A stretch of DNA of 19,649 bases, from assembly GCA_028713595.1 (NCBI GenBank), contig JAQTNZ010000005.1, positions 1-19,649 of the forward strand. The letters run 5' to 3'. Below, in pieces: positions 7,039 to 15,368 of this stretch. A program made the position numbers and the translations under genes. Each line of letters starts with the position of its first letter. Position 1 is the stretch's first letter. Origin of the DNA: Methylovulum sp. GTDB taxonomy: Bacteria > Pseudomonadota > Gammaproteobacteria > Methylococcales > Methylomonadaceae. The notes beneath the pieces are model-generated. The model saw only the letters and a program-made list of their open reading frames with translations. It was not told where the DNA came from and ran no database searches.

Positions 7039-8406
7039 ATGCCCAAACAAACTATTCTGGTTGTCGATGACGAACCGAAAATGCGCCGTTTATTGGAAAT
7101 TATGCTCACGCAAATGGAGTATTGCGTGTTGCAAGCGGCGGACGGCCAGCAAGCCTTGGCGGTACTGGCCGCCCAAACCGCCGATTTGGTCATCACCGAT
7201 TTGCGGATGCCCAATTTGGACGGTATTGGCTTGTTAAGGCAATTGCGGGAAAACAATAACGACATTCCGGTGATTGTCGTGACCGCTTACGGGACGGTGG
7301 AAAGCGCCGTGGATGCCATGAAGTACGGGGCCAGCGATTACATTGTCCGCCCGTTTGAGTTAGATGCCGTCACCGCCGCCGTGCAGCGGGCGTTGCGCTT
7401 GGGCAAGATGCAGCGCGAGAACCGTTATTTGCGCCAAGAAGTGGAACAGGGTTGGCGGGGCTTTATTGGCACCAGCCCCGCCATGCAGGCGGTTTACACG
7501 CAAATCCAGCAAGTCGCGGCGACCAAGACCGGGGTGCTGCTCCAAGGTGAAACCGGTACCGGCAAAGAATTGGTGGCCAGGGCCATCCACAATGCCTCGC
7601 CACGCGCCAAAGAGTTGTTTGTGCCCATCAACTGCGCGGCGATTCCGGCGGATATTTTGGAAAGCGAGCTGTTTGGCTATAGCAAAGGCGCGTTTACTGG
7701 GGCGCATAAGGAGCGGATCGGTAAATTTGAACTGGCCGATGGCGGCACTTTGTTCCTCGATGAAATCACCGAAATGGATATTGGCTTACAAGCCAAGCTG
7801 TTGCGGGTGTTGCAGGAGCGCTGTTTGGAACGGTTGGGCAGCAACCGCACCATTAGCGTCGATGTGCGGGTGATCGCCGCGTCTAACCGTAATCCCCGGC
7901 AAGCTGTGGTTGAGCAAAAATTGCGCGAAGATTTGTTTTATCGCCTGAATGTGTTCACCATCATCTTGCCGCCGTTACGCGAGCGGCGCGAGGATATTTT
8001 ACCCTTGGCCCAGTTCTTTTTGGACAAGCACGCGCGGGATTTTGGCTTTGCCGCCAACGGTATCGAAGCCGATGCCCAAGCCTGCCTAACGGCTTACAAC
8101 TGGCCGGGCAATGTCCGCGAGTTGGAAAACATGATGGAACGCGCCATTGTCCTCAGCGGTGGCAAAACCATCGCTATCGGCCATTTGCCCAGCGATGTGC
8201 TGGAAGATACCACACCGCCACATCCGCCGTTACCAGGCCCTGTAGATACGGGTACAGGTATGAACCAGCAAGTTGAACAATTGGAAAAACAACTGATCCA
8301 ACAAGCGTTGCACAAAACCGGCGACAACAAAGCCAGGGCCGCGCAGTTGTTGGATATTAGCGAGCGGTCATTGTGGTATAAGATCAAGAAATATTTTCCG
8401 GCCTGA
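7039..8406 (+). CDS. Sigma-54-dependent response regulator, NtrC family
   Basis: A 455-residue activator with three domains. The receiver has D10/D11, phospho-acceptor D54 and T82. The AAA+ domain carries Walker A GETGTGKE (170-177), the sigma-54 contact loop GAFTGA (217-222), Walker B GGTLFLDE (235-242) and [10 protein letters not shown] (355-364). A Fis-type helix-turn-helix lies at about 414-452. It should activate RNA polymerase-sigma54 at promoters with upstream enhancers after phosphorylation by the kinase encoded just before it. One oddity is that the normally invariant receiver lysine before the Pro-Phe pair is Arg104 (YIVRPF). No clear -24/-12 promoter was found by eye in the intergenic regions of this window, so its targets are not identified. 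The barrel/PstS-like operon is the natural candidate by position. Confidence 0.93.
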   Translation: MPKQTILVVDDEPKMRRLLEIMLTQMEYCVLQAADGQQALAVLAAQTADLVITDLRMPNLDGIGLLRQLRENNNDIPVIVVTAYGTVESAVDAMKYGASDYIVRPFELDAVTAAVQRALRLGKMQRENRYLRQEVEQGWRGFIGTSPAMQAVYTQIQQVAATKTGVLLQGETGTGKELVARAIHNASPRAKELFVPINCAAIPADILESELFGYSKGAFTGAHKERIGKFELADGGTLFLDEITEMDIGLQAKLLRVLQERCLERLGSNRTISVDVRVIAASNRNPRQAVVEQKLREDLFYRLNVFTIILPPLRERREDILPLAQFFLDKHARDFGFAANGIEADAQACLTAYNWPGNVRELENMMERAIVLSGGKTIAIGHLPSDVLEDTTPPHPPLPGPVDTGTGMNQQVEQLEKQLIQQALHKTGDNKARAAQLLDISERSLWYKIKKYFPA

Positions 8407-8740
8407 TGGCGATTGCCGAGATGGGCACTAAAGAATGAGCGAAAGCTTAATTGCCCATTAAGCCAATAACAGTTCCCCGCTTAGGAATGTGCAAACACGG
8501 CATAAGCAAACAGGCCATCATCGTAAGATAATTGCAAAAAAAGCAATGTTTCACTGCATTTTTCATAAATTTCTGTTAAATTCCATCTAGCCTGTAATGA
8601 ATTGGTTTACAGGATGGCAGAAATTACCCGTTCCAATCTTCAGCACCCTGTTTAAGGCGGGCGCGTAAGGTCGCTTGGGCGGCTTGATTTTTGAGCGGTA
8701 ATTTTTTTTAGGAACATTATTTATACGAGGAATGTTAACG
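8407..8740. other. Intergenic region upstream of the RTX gene
   Basis: No gene is recognised. ATGGGCA (8421-8427) and TGCCCAT (8452-8458) form a 7-bp inverted repeat with a 24-nt loop just after the regulator gene, a possible weak transcription stop. The stretch 8525-8585 is AT-rich and includes a TTGC/GCAA palindrome around seven A, a plausible promoter area for the RTX gene. No riboswitch or sigma-54 site was recognised. Confidence 0.3.
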
Positions 8741-9955
8741 ATGGCAATCATTAGCGGTGATAAACAGAATAATACCCTGACCGGAACTGCCCAGTCGGAC
8801 ATTATTTATGGCTACCAAGGCAATGATATTTTGTCTGGCTTAGGCGGTAACGACAGCCTATATGGCGGCAATGGCAATGATGTGTTGGTGGGCGGTTTGG
8901 GTGACGATAACTTGAGTGGTGGTAGAGGTGCGGATACTTTCCTCTTTGCTAACGGTGACGGCATAGACACCATTTATGGAAATGATGCTTCTCAAGATAT
9001 TGTAAAGTTTAGCAATGTTGCATCCACGGATGTGACAGGGTTTTATGACGATGGCGTGAGCAACAGCTTGGTTTTGGCCTATGGCAATGGCAATCAGATC
9101 ACCGTCAATAATTTTTTTGCTGATAGTACCTACGCAATCGACCAATTCCGATTTACGGACACCACTTGGACGCTGGCTTATATTGCCGCACATCACGAAG
9201 GTACTGCGGGCAATGATAACTTATTGGGAATTTATACTGAAAGCAATGTCATTAACGGTTGGGCGGGTGATGATGCCATTTATGGCGGTAGTCTGGCCGA
9301 TACGCTGAACGGCGGCGATGGTAACGATAGCCTTGCAGGCAGTTGGGGTAATGATACCTTGGACGGCGGTGACGGCAATGATACCCTCAATGGCGGCAAT
9401 GGCAGCGACACGCTGGTTGGTGGCAATGGCGATGATACGCTGTTTGGCGGCAATGGCAGCGATATTTTCATTGGTGGGCTGGGCAAGGACATTAGCGTCC
9501 TAGGTGAAGAAAGGGGGATGCCGGATGTGGTGAAGATCAGTGCCGGTGATAGCTTGATCGGTAGCTATGACGTGGTCTATAAGTTTACGTTGGGTAAAAC
9601 CAGCGCCTCTGACCAATTGGATTTGGATAGCACGGCTATCGCCGCCGATACCACGGGCGTTAATGGCATAGATTCCGGTATGATCCACAGCCATGCCATC
9701 AGCCATGGCATCATCAGTTTTGATGATGCGGACACTTACAGTTCGCCTTTAACCCTGCAAGGTCGGGATTTAAGCGTCGTTTTCACTTATCTGCAAACCA
9801 ATTTGACCCATGGTGAAACGGTCGCCTTTACGGATATTGGCAATACTTATGTGTTTCAAGATGAGGGTGTGCTTGACACGGTTGTGCAACTGACTGGAGT
9901 GAGCGCCACCCAAATGGCTAACGCTCCGGTTGCCGGTGGCGTTTGGTTGGTTTAA
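8741..9955 (+). CDS. RTX (hemolysin-type) calcium-binding secreted protein
   Basis: The 404-residue acidic product has no N-terminal signal peptide, as expected for type I secretion. The first RTX block (about 17-66) has [12 protein letters not shown] nonapeptides. An HCBP-related segment follows (about 80-148, including [12 protein letters not shown] and IDQFRF), then a second RTX block (about 155-250, [11 protein letters not shown]). The C-terminal domain (about 261-404) resembles that of exported RTX surface proteins and probably holds the secretion signal. RTX nonapeptides bind calcium and fold after export. No enzymatic domain is seen, so an adhesin, surface-layer or matrix role is likelier than a toxin. 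The start at 8741 is preferred over an ATG 9 nt upstream because GAGGA is 9 nt from 8741 but directly abuts the other ATG. No type I secretion genes lie nearby, so export must use machinery encoded elsewhere. Confidence 0.88.
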   Translation: MAIISGDKQNNTLTGTAQSDIIYGYQGNDILSGLGGNDSLYGGNGNDVLVGGLGDDNLSGGRGADTFLFANGDGIDTIYGNDASQDIVKFSNVASTDVTGFYDDGVSNSLVLAYGNGNQITVNNFFADSTYAIDQFRFTDTTWTLAYIAAHHEGTAGNDNLLGIYTESNVINGWAGDDAIYGGSLADTLNGGDGNDSLAGSWGNDTLDGGDGNDTLNGGNGSDTLVGGNGDDTLFGGNGSDIFIGGLGKDISVLGEERGMPDVVKISAGDSLIGSYDVVYKFTLGKTSASDQLDLDSTAIAADTTGVNGIDSGMIHSHAISHGIISFDDADTYSSPLTLQGRDLSVVFTYLQTNLTHGETVAFTDIGNTYVFQDEGVLDTVVQLTGVSATQMANAPVAGGVWLV

Positions 9956-10123
9956 TCTTGAGGTCGCCGCTTTTGGGTTACGGGCGGCTGTTCGGTAATG
10001 TAGGGCAGGCTTTGCCCTACATGTCTCCCCTAATCAGCCGCAGACACGCGGCTTAACCTATTACGGTTTCCGGCACAGTGCCATCTGAGCGCACGATACC
10101 GGAAGCCATCCCCGCACTGTCCC
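9956..10123. other. Intergenic region between convergent genes
   Basis: The region separates the RTX gene from the minus-strand secreted-protein gene. Besides the palindrome at 9998-10022 it holds AGCCGC/GCGGCT (10036-10041 with 10048-10053) and a wider TTCCGG/CCGGAA pair. None has a T-run, but together they could end transcription from both sides. Confidence 0.35.
9998..10022. repeat. Perfect 10-bp palindrome, REP-like
   Basis: ATGTAGGGCA (9998-10007) pairs perfectly with TGCCCTACAT (10013-10022) across a 5-nt loop. The TAGGGCAGGCTTTGCCCTA core is of a type often scattered between genes in bacterial genomes. It lies 42 bp after the RTX stop codon and could serve as a transcription stop or mRNA stabiliser, although no T-run follows. 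Confidence 0.6.
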
Positions 10124-11461
10124 TTAGTTAATCACCAAGCTTTTGGCTAAGACAATGTTAGTGGCCTTGTCACGAAGCCCCTTCCATTCCGCGACCATGC
10201 CGACTTTAATTTGTGTGGCATGGAGGGTATAAAGGGTGTTGCTGTCCCAAATGATTCTTTTACTGCCAACAAAAACGTAGTGGTCACCAAACGCGGTGAT
10301 TTTCTTGCGGCCTTCATCCTTAACCGTGTAATTGCCGACAGTGGGCGCAGGTTTTACTGTCATCGACGTTGCATAACAACCGGATATGGCATCCAACGTG
10401 CCAGTAAAATCAACCAGTTCCCCAGTCACAAAGCCTGTGGTGCCACCTGTAAATGTGGTGCCGGCCGCCGTTGGCGTGTACCAGACATGGTCGGCAACAT
10501 TCAGGCCACCATTGACAACGATAAAATTACGGCCCACCGAGGTGATGACCGCATCTTTGTTGGTGCAAGTGGGGGGTGCGGCCGGATTGATAACGACCGT
10601 GTAAGCATGGCTTGCCGTTGCTTGGGTGCTGTCGGTCAGGCCAATGTTGACGCTGTAAGTGCCGACTGTGGTGGGTGAGCCGGACACTATGCCGTTACTG
10701 AACAGCAGTCCGGCGGGCAAGCCGGTGGCTGTCCAGTTATAAGGCGGTGTGCCGTTGGTGACGGTCAGGCTGGTGTTATAAGCGGTTCCGACCGTACCGT
10801 TAGGAAACGTGCCGTTGATGTTGAGGGTGACAGGCGGCGGATTGTTGGTGTCCTGGCTAATTTGCCACCACGAGCCATCAGTATGGGCAGGGTTGATGAT
10901 GCCGCCGTAGGAAGACGCATAAGGTTGCCCGTTACCCGCCAAGGTGCAGTTGGCACCCACAGGGGCGTTGGCGCAGCTGCTGTAAAAATTGATTATGGTG
11001 GCTTGTTCGTAATTGTACGCGCCCGTGACCAAGCCAATAGCACCCGGAATGTCCGAGCCAGGAATGAACACGAGGGTGTTCATCGAGTAAGCTTGGGTGT
11101 CCGTGCCTTGCATGGTGGGGGCTTGTCCGGTCAGATTATTGGAACCGCCTAAAATATCCCAGGCATCGATATTGCCGGCGCTATCGGTATGGACTTGAAA
11201 AGTCTCGATAGGGACGTTTAGCCCGGGCACGATGCCATTGGCATTGAGCACGCTGACATAGCCGCTGACGACATTTGCGGAAGCTTGGGTGATATAGCTT
11301 TTGGACGGCAGCAGCGGGGTCGAGGTGGCAAAGCTGATCGACAGGTGATCCCCCAAACCGGTAAAGTTGGGGCCATTGTAAGTATAGACGGTGTTGCCAT
11401 AAGCTAATGCTGACATGCAGAGCATGAAAGGGGCCAAGAGTAGGGGGGATGGGTTTTTCAT
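10124..11461 (-). CDS. Secreted protein with Ig-like (He_PIG) domain
   Basis: A 445-residue product if the ATG at 11461 is used; an AGGA 9 nt upstream and a signal peptide beginning MKNPSPLLLAPFML support this start over an ATG 33 nt upstream. The N-terminal domain (about 24-205, starting VYTYNGPNFTGLG) resembles the common extracellular domain of PEP-CTERM-type proteins, but no PEP-CTERM anchor exists at the C-terminus. A putative Ig fold of the He_PIG kind follows (about 210-292), with GTVGTAYNTSLTVTNGTPPY and SGSPTTVGTYSV. After the linker PAAPP come two related-looking beta-rich segments, AVITSVGRNFIVVNGGL (about 304-368) and KKITAFGDHYVFVGSKRI (about 379-445). It is probably exported to the periplasm or cell exterior; binding partner and role are unknown. 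Confidence 0.72.
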   Translation of the reverse strand: MKNPSPLLLAPFMLCMSALAYGNTVYTYNGPNFTGLGDHLSISFATSTPLLPSKSYITQASANVVSGYVSVLNANGIVPGLNVPIETFQVHTDSAGNIDAWDILGGSNNLTGQAPTMQGTDTQAYSMNTLVFIPGSDIPGAIGLVTGAYNYEQATIINFYSSCANAPVGANCTLAGNGQPYASSYGGIINPAHTDGSWWQISQDTNNPPPVTLNINGTFPNGTVGTAYNTSLTVTNGTPPYNWTATGLPAGLLFSNGIVSGSPTTVGTYSVNIGLTDSTQATASHAYTVVINPAAPPTCTNKDAVITSVGRNFIVVNGGLNVADHVWYTPTAAGTTFTGGTTGFVTGELVDFTGTLDAISGCYATSMTVKPAPTVGNYTVKDEGRKKITAFGDHYVFVGSKRIIWDSNTLYTLHATQIKVGMVAEWKGLRDKATNIVLAKSLVIN

Positions 11462-11962
11462 AATGGGTATCCTGATGGGTGCGGTGAAGACCATATCCCT
11501 TACGCAGCAACCATGCCATATCGGTGGCTTGGCGGCTAACCCGCATCAGTTCTGGAGTGGCGGTCTTGGTTGTGGGTGGTTGGCGGGGTATATGCCGCAA
11601 GTTTTGTATGGTTTATAGGCCGGGCATACTTATTTTGCAGGTTTTTGCCGGATAGCTGCAAATGTGGTAAGGATAGCCCAGAGCAAGCACTTAAATAAAA
11701 CCTATCCAACGCGTCATTTTTTGGCTATTGCGCTAAGTTTTAAATCTATTGGAGTAAAATGGCTTTTAGCCATTTTACAGGTTTATAAGTTGGCAGATGC
11801 CCTAAGCCAAATTTTTTGCCTTCCCGTTGCACAAGGCCGCAGTTATGGTGGATGTGCTTGGCGGTGAAACTATCTTAGGGCTTAATAAGTCGTATAAAAA
11901 CGTTGCTAAAGCCTTGGTGGCTTGGGCGTGATGTGGACAGGGCGTTATTTTTTGGGGTGCTT
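11462..11962. other. Intergenic region between divergent secreted-protein and DUF1800 genes
   Basis: No gene is supported. It must hold the two divergent promoters. Inverted repeats seen: TTTGCAG/CTGCAAA near 11635-11661, a perfect palindrome at 11754-11778, and GCCCTAAG (11799-11806) with CTTAGGGC (11874-11881). A TATAAA-like hexamer sits at about 11893. The minus-strand leader of the secreted-protein gene has several short pairings (for example GCGG/CCGC) but no riboswitch consensus I can confirm. Confidence 0.35.
11754..11778. repeat. Perfect 10-bp palindrome between divergent genes
   Basis: GTAAAATGGC (11754-11763) is perfectly complementary to GCCATTTTAC (11769-11778) across the loop TTTTA. 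It lies about 185 bp before the DUF1800 start and about 290 bp before the secreted-protein start. It could be an operator for the divergent genes or a dispersed palindrome. Confidence 0.55.
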
Positions 11963-13465
11963 ATGATAAAGCTGTTACAAACAATCGGGCTGTTGTGTTG
12001 TTTGCCGGCACTGGTGCTGGCCGCCCCGTTATCGGGTGAAGATGTCAGGTGGCTTAACCGCGTTACTTATGGCATCAACAGCGAGACGCTGGACAGGTAT
12101 GCCGTACAGGGTCGGGCAACCTATCTGAACCGACAACTGCAAAATACGGTCGATGACCATCTGCCAGCCCGGGTGGCGGATTTGATCGCCGCCATGCGGA
12201 TTTCCGTGGAACCTGTGAAAATGGAAATGTTGGCGATGCAGGAGAACAACCGTAAGATTGACCAATTGCCCCTTGAGCAACGCCAGCAAGCGAAAATGGA
12301 GGCCAACCAACCTATCGGCCAGATGATGATGGAAGTGATGCACCGGCATCTGTTCCGTGCGGTTTATTCGCCCGCGCAAATTAAGGAGCAAATGGTGTGG
12401 TTTTGGTTTAACCATTTTAATGTGTCCAGGGATAAGTCACCGGTGGTTAAAATGTTGCTCGCCGATTATGAAGAACGGGCTATCCGCCCTTATGCGCTGG
12501 GTAAGTTCCGGGATTTGCTGATGGCGACCTTGCACCATCCGGCGATGCTGGTGTATTTGGACAATACCCAAAATGCCGTCAATAAGGTTAATGAGAACTA
12601 TGCGCGGGAGCTGATGGAGTTGCATACCTTGGGCGTGGCCGGTGGCTATTCGCAACAGGATGTGCAGGCTTTGGCGCATATCCTGACCGGCGTCGGCATG
12701 AATTGGACGGATAACTTCCCTAAATTGAGCCCAAAAATGGCCGCGTACTACCGCCATCTGGACGGGTTTGAGTTTAACCCCAACCGCCATGATTTTAGCG
12801 ACAAGGTTTTTCTGGGCAAAACCATTAAGGGTGATGGCTTTGCCGAAGTGGAACAGGCGGTGGATATGCTGGTACGGCATCCATCGACAGCGCGGTTCAT
12901 CAGCCAAAAATTGGCGACCTATTGGGTGGCCGACACGCCATCACCTGAGTTGGTGGCGAACATGGCAAAAATGTTTCAGGCGACCAATGGCGATATTGCC
13001 GCCGTGCTGCGGGTGCTGTTCGAGTCGAAAGCCTTTGCCGACTCCTTAGGCGGCAAGGTAAAAGACCCGTTCCAGTATGTTGTTTCCGCGTTGCGTTTTG
13101 CCTACGAAGACCGTCCGCTTACGAGTATGAAGCCGCCTGTCAATTGGCTGAATGAGTTGGGCGAGCCACTGTTTGGCCGTCTTACGCCAGATGGTTTTGG
13201 CCTGACGGCCAAAGATTGGTTAAGCCCTGGGCAATTGACGCGGCGTTTTGAGATCGCCCAGCGCATTGGGGGCGGCAAAACCCCGTTGTTCGGGGCGGAT
13301 GTTGACCCGAAAACCTTGACCGCGCCGGTCTTGGCAAACCGTTTGTATTATCTGGCGATAGAGCCGTATTTGTCGGTGCAAACCAAAAATGCCTTAGCAA
13401 AAGCGGTGTCGCAGACAGAATGGGACACGTTTTTATTGTCCTCACCTGAGTTTATGTACCATTAA
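11963..13465 (+). CDS. DUF1800 family exported protein
   Basis: A 500-residue product if the ATG at 11963 is used. This start gives an immediate signal peptide, MIKLLQTIGLLCCLPALVLA, whereas the frame extends 20 codons further upstream without one. The mature protein matches DUF1800: an early VRWLNRVTYG motif, then MVWFWFNHFNVS, ATLHHPAMLVYLDN, NENYARELMELHTLGV and AHILTGVG. Length is normal. DUF1800 genes are usually found directly before a DUF1501 gene, as here (78 bp apart, same strand). The pair is widespread in bacteria with no agreed biochemical role. An exported, possibly complex-forming role together with the next gene is inferred. Confidence 0.88.
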   Translation: MIKLLQTIGLLCCLPALVLAAPLSGEDVRWLNRVTYGINSETLDRYAVQGRATYLNRQLQNTVDDHLPARVADLIAAMRISVEPVKMEMLAMQENNRKIDQLPLEQRQQAKMEANQPIGQMMMEVMHRHLFRAVYSPAQIKEQMVWFWFNHFNVSRDKSPVVKMLLADYEERAIRPYALGKFRDLLMATLHHPAMLVYLDNTQNAVNKVNENYARELMELHTLGVAGGYSQQDVQALAHILTGVGMNWTDNFPKLSPKMAAYYRHLDGFEFNPNRHDFSDKVFLGKTIKGDGFAEVEQAVDMLVRHPSTARFISQKLATYWVADTPSPELVANMAKMFQATNGDIAAVLRVLFESKAFADSLGGKVKDPFQYVVSALRFAYEDRPLTSMKPPVNWLNELGEPLFGRLTPDGFGLTAKDWLSPGQLTRRFEIAQRIGGGKTPLFGADVDPKTLTAPVLANRLYYLAIEPYLSVQTKNALAKAVSQTEWDTFLLSSPEFMYH

Positions 13466-13543
13466 CCTTGCTTTTGGAAATGCCTTAACAATAATGAACA
13501 AGCGCCCATCCGTTTCGGGTTGGTCTATGAGTTGGAGCCTGTG

Positions 13544-14734
13544 ATGAACCGTCGATTATTCCTTAAATCCTTAGCGGCCACAATGGGCGCCTTGAGTTGG
13601 CGTTCGGGCCTGTATGCCGCCCCTGCCACGGACAGCCGTTTTTTGCTGGTGTTTTTGCGCGGCGGTTATGATGCCGCCAATATCTTGATACCCCATGGCA
13701 GCAACTTTTACTATGAAGCCCGCCCGACATTGGCGATTGCCAAGCCCGACCCCGCCAACCCCAAAGCCGCGTTGCCCATCAATGCCGATTGGGGCTTGCA
13801 TCCGGCCTTAAAAGACAACATCTTGGCGTTGTTTAACCAAGGCCAAGCCGCATTCATCCCGTTTGCGGGCACGGATGACCTGACCCGCAGCCACTTTGAA
13901 ACCCAAGACAGCATTGAATTCGGGCAGCCCTTAGGTGGGCATATTGACTATAGCTCAGGCTTTTTAAACCGATTGGTAGGGGTGTTGTCAGGCACACGCG
14001 GGGTGGCGTTCACCGATGATTTGCCAATTGTCTGCAAAGGCCCGGCAAACATTCCTAATGTCTCCCTAAAAAGCAATAACAAAAAAATCTTTGATGCCCG
14101 CCAGTCGGCTATTTTGGCGGAAATGTACCAACAGCATCCCTTGTATCAGTACGTTCAGGAAGGCATGCAAATGCGTGATGAAGTGGCGCAAGATTTGGCG
14201 CAAGAAATGGAGATGGCCAGCCGTGGGGCGATACCGTCCAAAGGCTTTGCCACCGAGGCCCAACGCATGGGCTTGCTGATGCGCGATAAGTTTAACATTG
14301 GTTTTGTCGATGTCGGTGGTTGGGACACCCACTTTGCCCAAGGCGGTGCTGAAGGGCAACTGGCTAATAAGATGACTAACTTAGGCGAAGGCCTAACAGT
14401 TTTTGCCAAGACTATGGGGCCGCTCTGGCAAAAGACCGTGGTGCTGGTGATTTCTGAATTTGGCCGCACCTTTCGCGAAAATGGCAACAAGGGCACCGAC
14501 CACGGGCATGGCACGGTGTACTGGGTGCTGGGCGGCGGCATTAAGGGTAAGCAGATAGTGGGCGAGCAACTGCGCGTGGAGCAGAAAACATTATTGGAAG
14601 ACCGCGATTTCCAGGTGCTCAACGACTACCGCAGCATCATGGGCGGCTTGTTCCAAAGCCAATTTGGCCTGTCCGCCCAACAAGTGCAGACCGTGTTCCC
14701 CACCGCCAAACCCGTATCATTAGGGCTGTTATAG
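13544..14734 (+). CDS. DUF1501 family protein with Tat-type signal
   Basis: A 396-residue product starting at the ATG at 13544, chosen because GGAG lies 7 nt upstream and the start yields a twin-arginine-like leader (RRLFLKSLAATMGALS, residues 3-18). The frame is open 8 codons further upstream but that start lacks a leader. Typical DUF1501 motifs are present: LLVFLRGGYDAANILIPHG near the mature N-terminus, SHFETQDSIE, DVGGWDTHFAQGG, and SEFGRTFRENGNKGTDHGHG. The family belongs to the alkaline-phosphatase-like superfamily and may bind metal, but the substrate is unknown. It is probably folded before export by Tat and works with the DUF1800 protein encoded immediately upstream. Confidence 0.9.
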   Translation: MNRRLFLKSLAATMGALSWRSGLYAAPATDSRFLLVFLRGGYDAANILIPHGSNFYYEARPTLAIAKPDPANPKAALPINADWGLHPALKDNILALFNQGQAAFIPFAGTDDLTRSHFETQDSIEFGQPLGGHIDYSSGFLNRLVGVLSGTRGVAFTDDLPIVCKGPANIPNVSLKSNNKKIFDARQSAILAEMYQQHPLYQYVQEGMQMRDEVAQDLAQEMEMASRGAIPSKGFATEAQRMGLLMRDKFNIGFVDVGGWDTHFAQGGAEGQLANKMTNLGEGLTVFAKTMGPLWQKTVVLVISEFGRTFRENGNKGTDHGHGTVYWVLGGGIKGKQIVGEQLRVEQKTLLEDRDFQVLNDYRSIMGGLFQSQFGLSAQQVQTVFPTAKPVSLGLL

Positions 14735-14756
14735 CTAAAGCGCAATAAAATGATGT

Positions 14757-14835
14757 CGTTCGTGGTGAGCTTGTCGAACCACCATAGCCCTTCGACAAGC
14801 TCCACCACAAGGGTGGTCTGAGGACAGGCGAACGG
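14757..14835. repeat. REP-like dispersed repeat, copy 1
   Basis: The left part reads CGTTCGTGGTGAGCTTGTCG and is mirrored by TTCGACAAGCTCCACCAC (14790-14807). The element closes with GCGAACGG. It shares the segments CGTTCGTGGTGAGC, TGTCGAACCA, CCCTTCGAC, AGCTC and GCGAACGG with the copy at 16963-17033. It lies just after the DUF1501 gene, so it may also act as a 3' mRNA structure between this gene and the convergent DUF2782 gene. Confidence 0.75.
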
Positions 14836-14878
14836 CTTTAGAATCAATTTATACTGCGTTAGCTATATAACAATCCCC

Positions 14879-15220
14879 CTACCACTCAAACAGCTTCCAG
14901 ACATTCACATAACTGCCCCTGTCCAAGTCGCTGTTGCGGGTATCAAACAAACCATCACCATTACTGTCGAGAAAATAATAGGCAGGGCCAATATCAGGGA
15001 CGATCTTGACCATATACAGCCGCCCGCCCCGGCGATACTCTTGGATAATCTTTTTGCCGCTACGCAAGATAGTGATTTCCGGCTCCATATTTTCGCCGCT
15101 TTCCACCTGTGCCGGAGGCTGGGGGGCATCCGGCACATTTTCCAGCGTGGGCGGGGTCTCATCCGCCGCCAGAGCATAAACGGGAGAGAGCATAACAATC
15201 AGCAAAATAAGACGGCGCAT
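14879..15220 (-). CDS. DUF2782 family small exported protein
   Basis: A 113-residue product from the ATG at 15220, which has GGAGG 8 nt upstream; the frame continues to a TTG at 15238 that is not a likely start. It has a signal peptide (MRRLILLIVML, to about ALA) and a proline-rich linker (about 23-42). The conserved domain then reads EPEITILRSGKKIIQEYRRG, LYMVKIVPDIGPAYYFLDSN, and ends WKLFEW. This is the pattern of DUF2782, a family found mostly in gammaproteobacteria, often close to polA; polA is not in this window. DNGDG-like acidic residues (SNGDGLFD) are seen but calcium binding is not established. Role unknown; periplasmic or membrane-associated location is inferred. Confidence 0.85.
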   Translation of the reverse strand: MRRLILLIVMLSPVYALAADETPPTLENVPDAPQPPAQVESGENMEPEITILRSGKKIIQEYRRGGRLYMVKIVPDIGPAYYFLDSNGDGLFDTRNSDLDRGSYVNVWKLFEW

Positions 15221-15368
15221 AAGACAAGCCTCCAGCAAGGTTAAAACGGAGCCTATCTTATTACAGTTTTTACTTATTTGCTGGATTACCGTGCCGGAGG
15301 CGTTTGAAGGAATTCTTTCCAGATACGCCCTCCCCCCCTAAAAGCGGCAAAGCAGAACAACATAGCCG

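Noticed and set aside
8732..8740. Earlier ATG for the RTX gene
   Set aside because: The GAGGA element directly abuts it; spacing is right only for the ATG at 8741.
11462..11600. Possible cyclic-di-GMP type riboswitch in the leader of the secreted-protein gene
   Set aside because: Fragments such as AAGCCACCG looked suggestive, but the conserved GGGCAAACC and GGACGCAAAGCC elements are missing.
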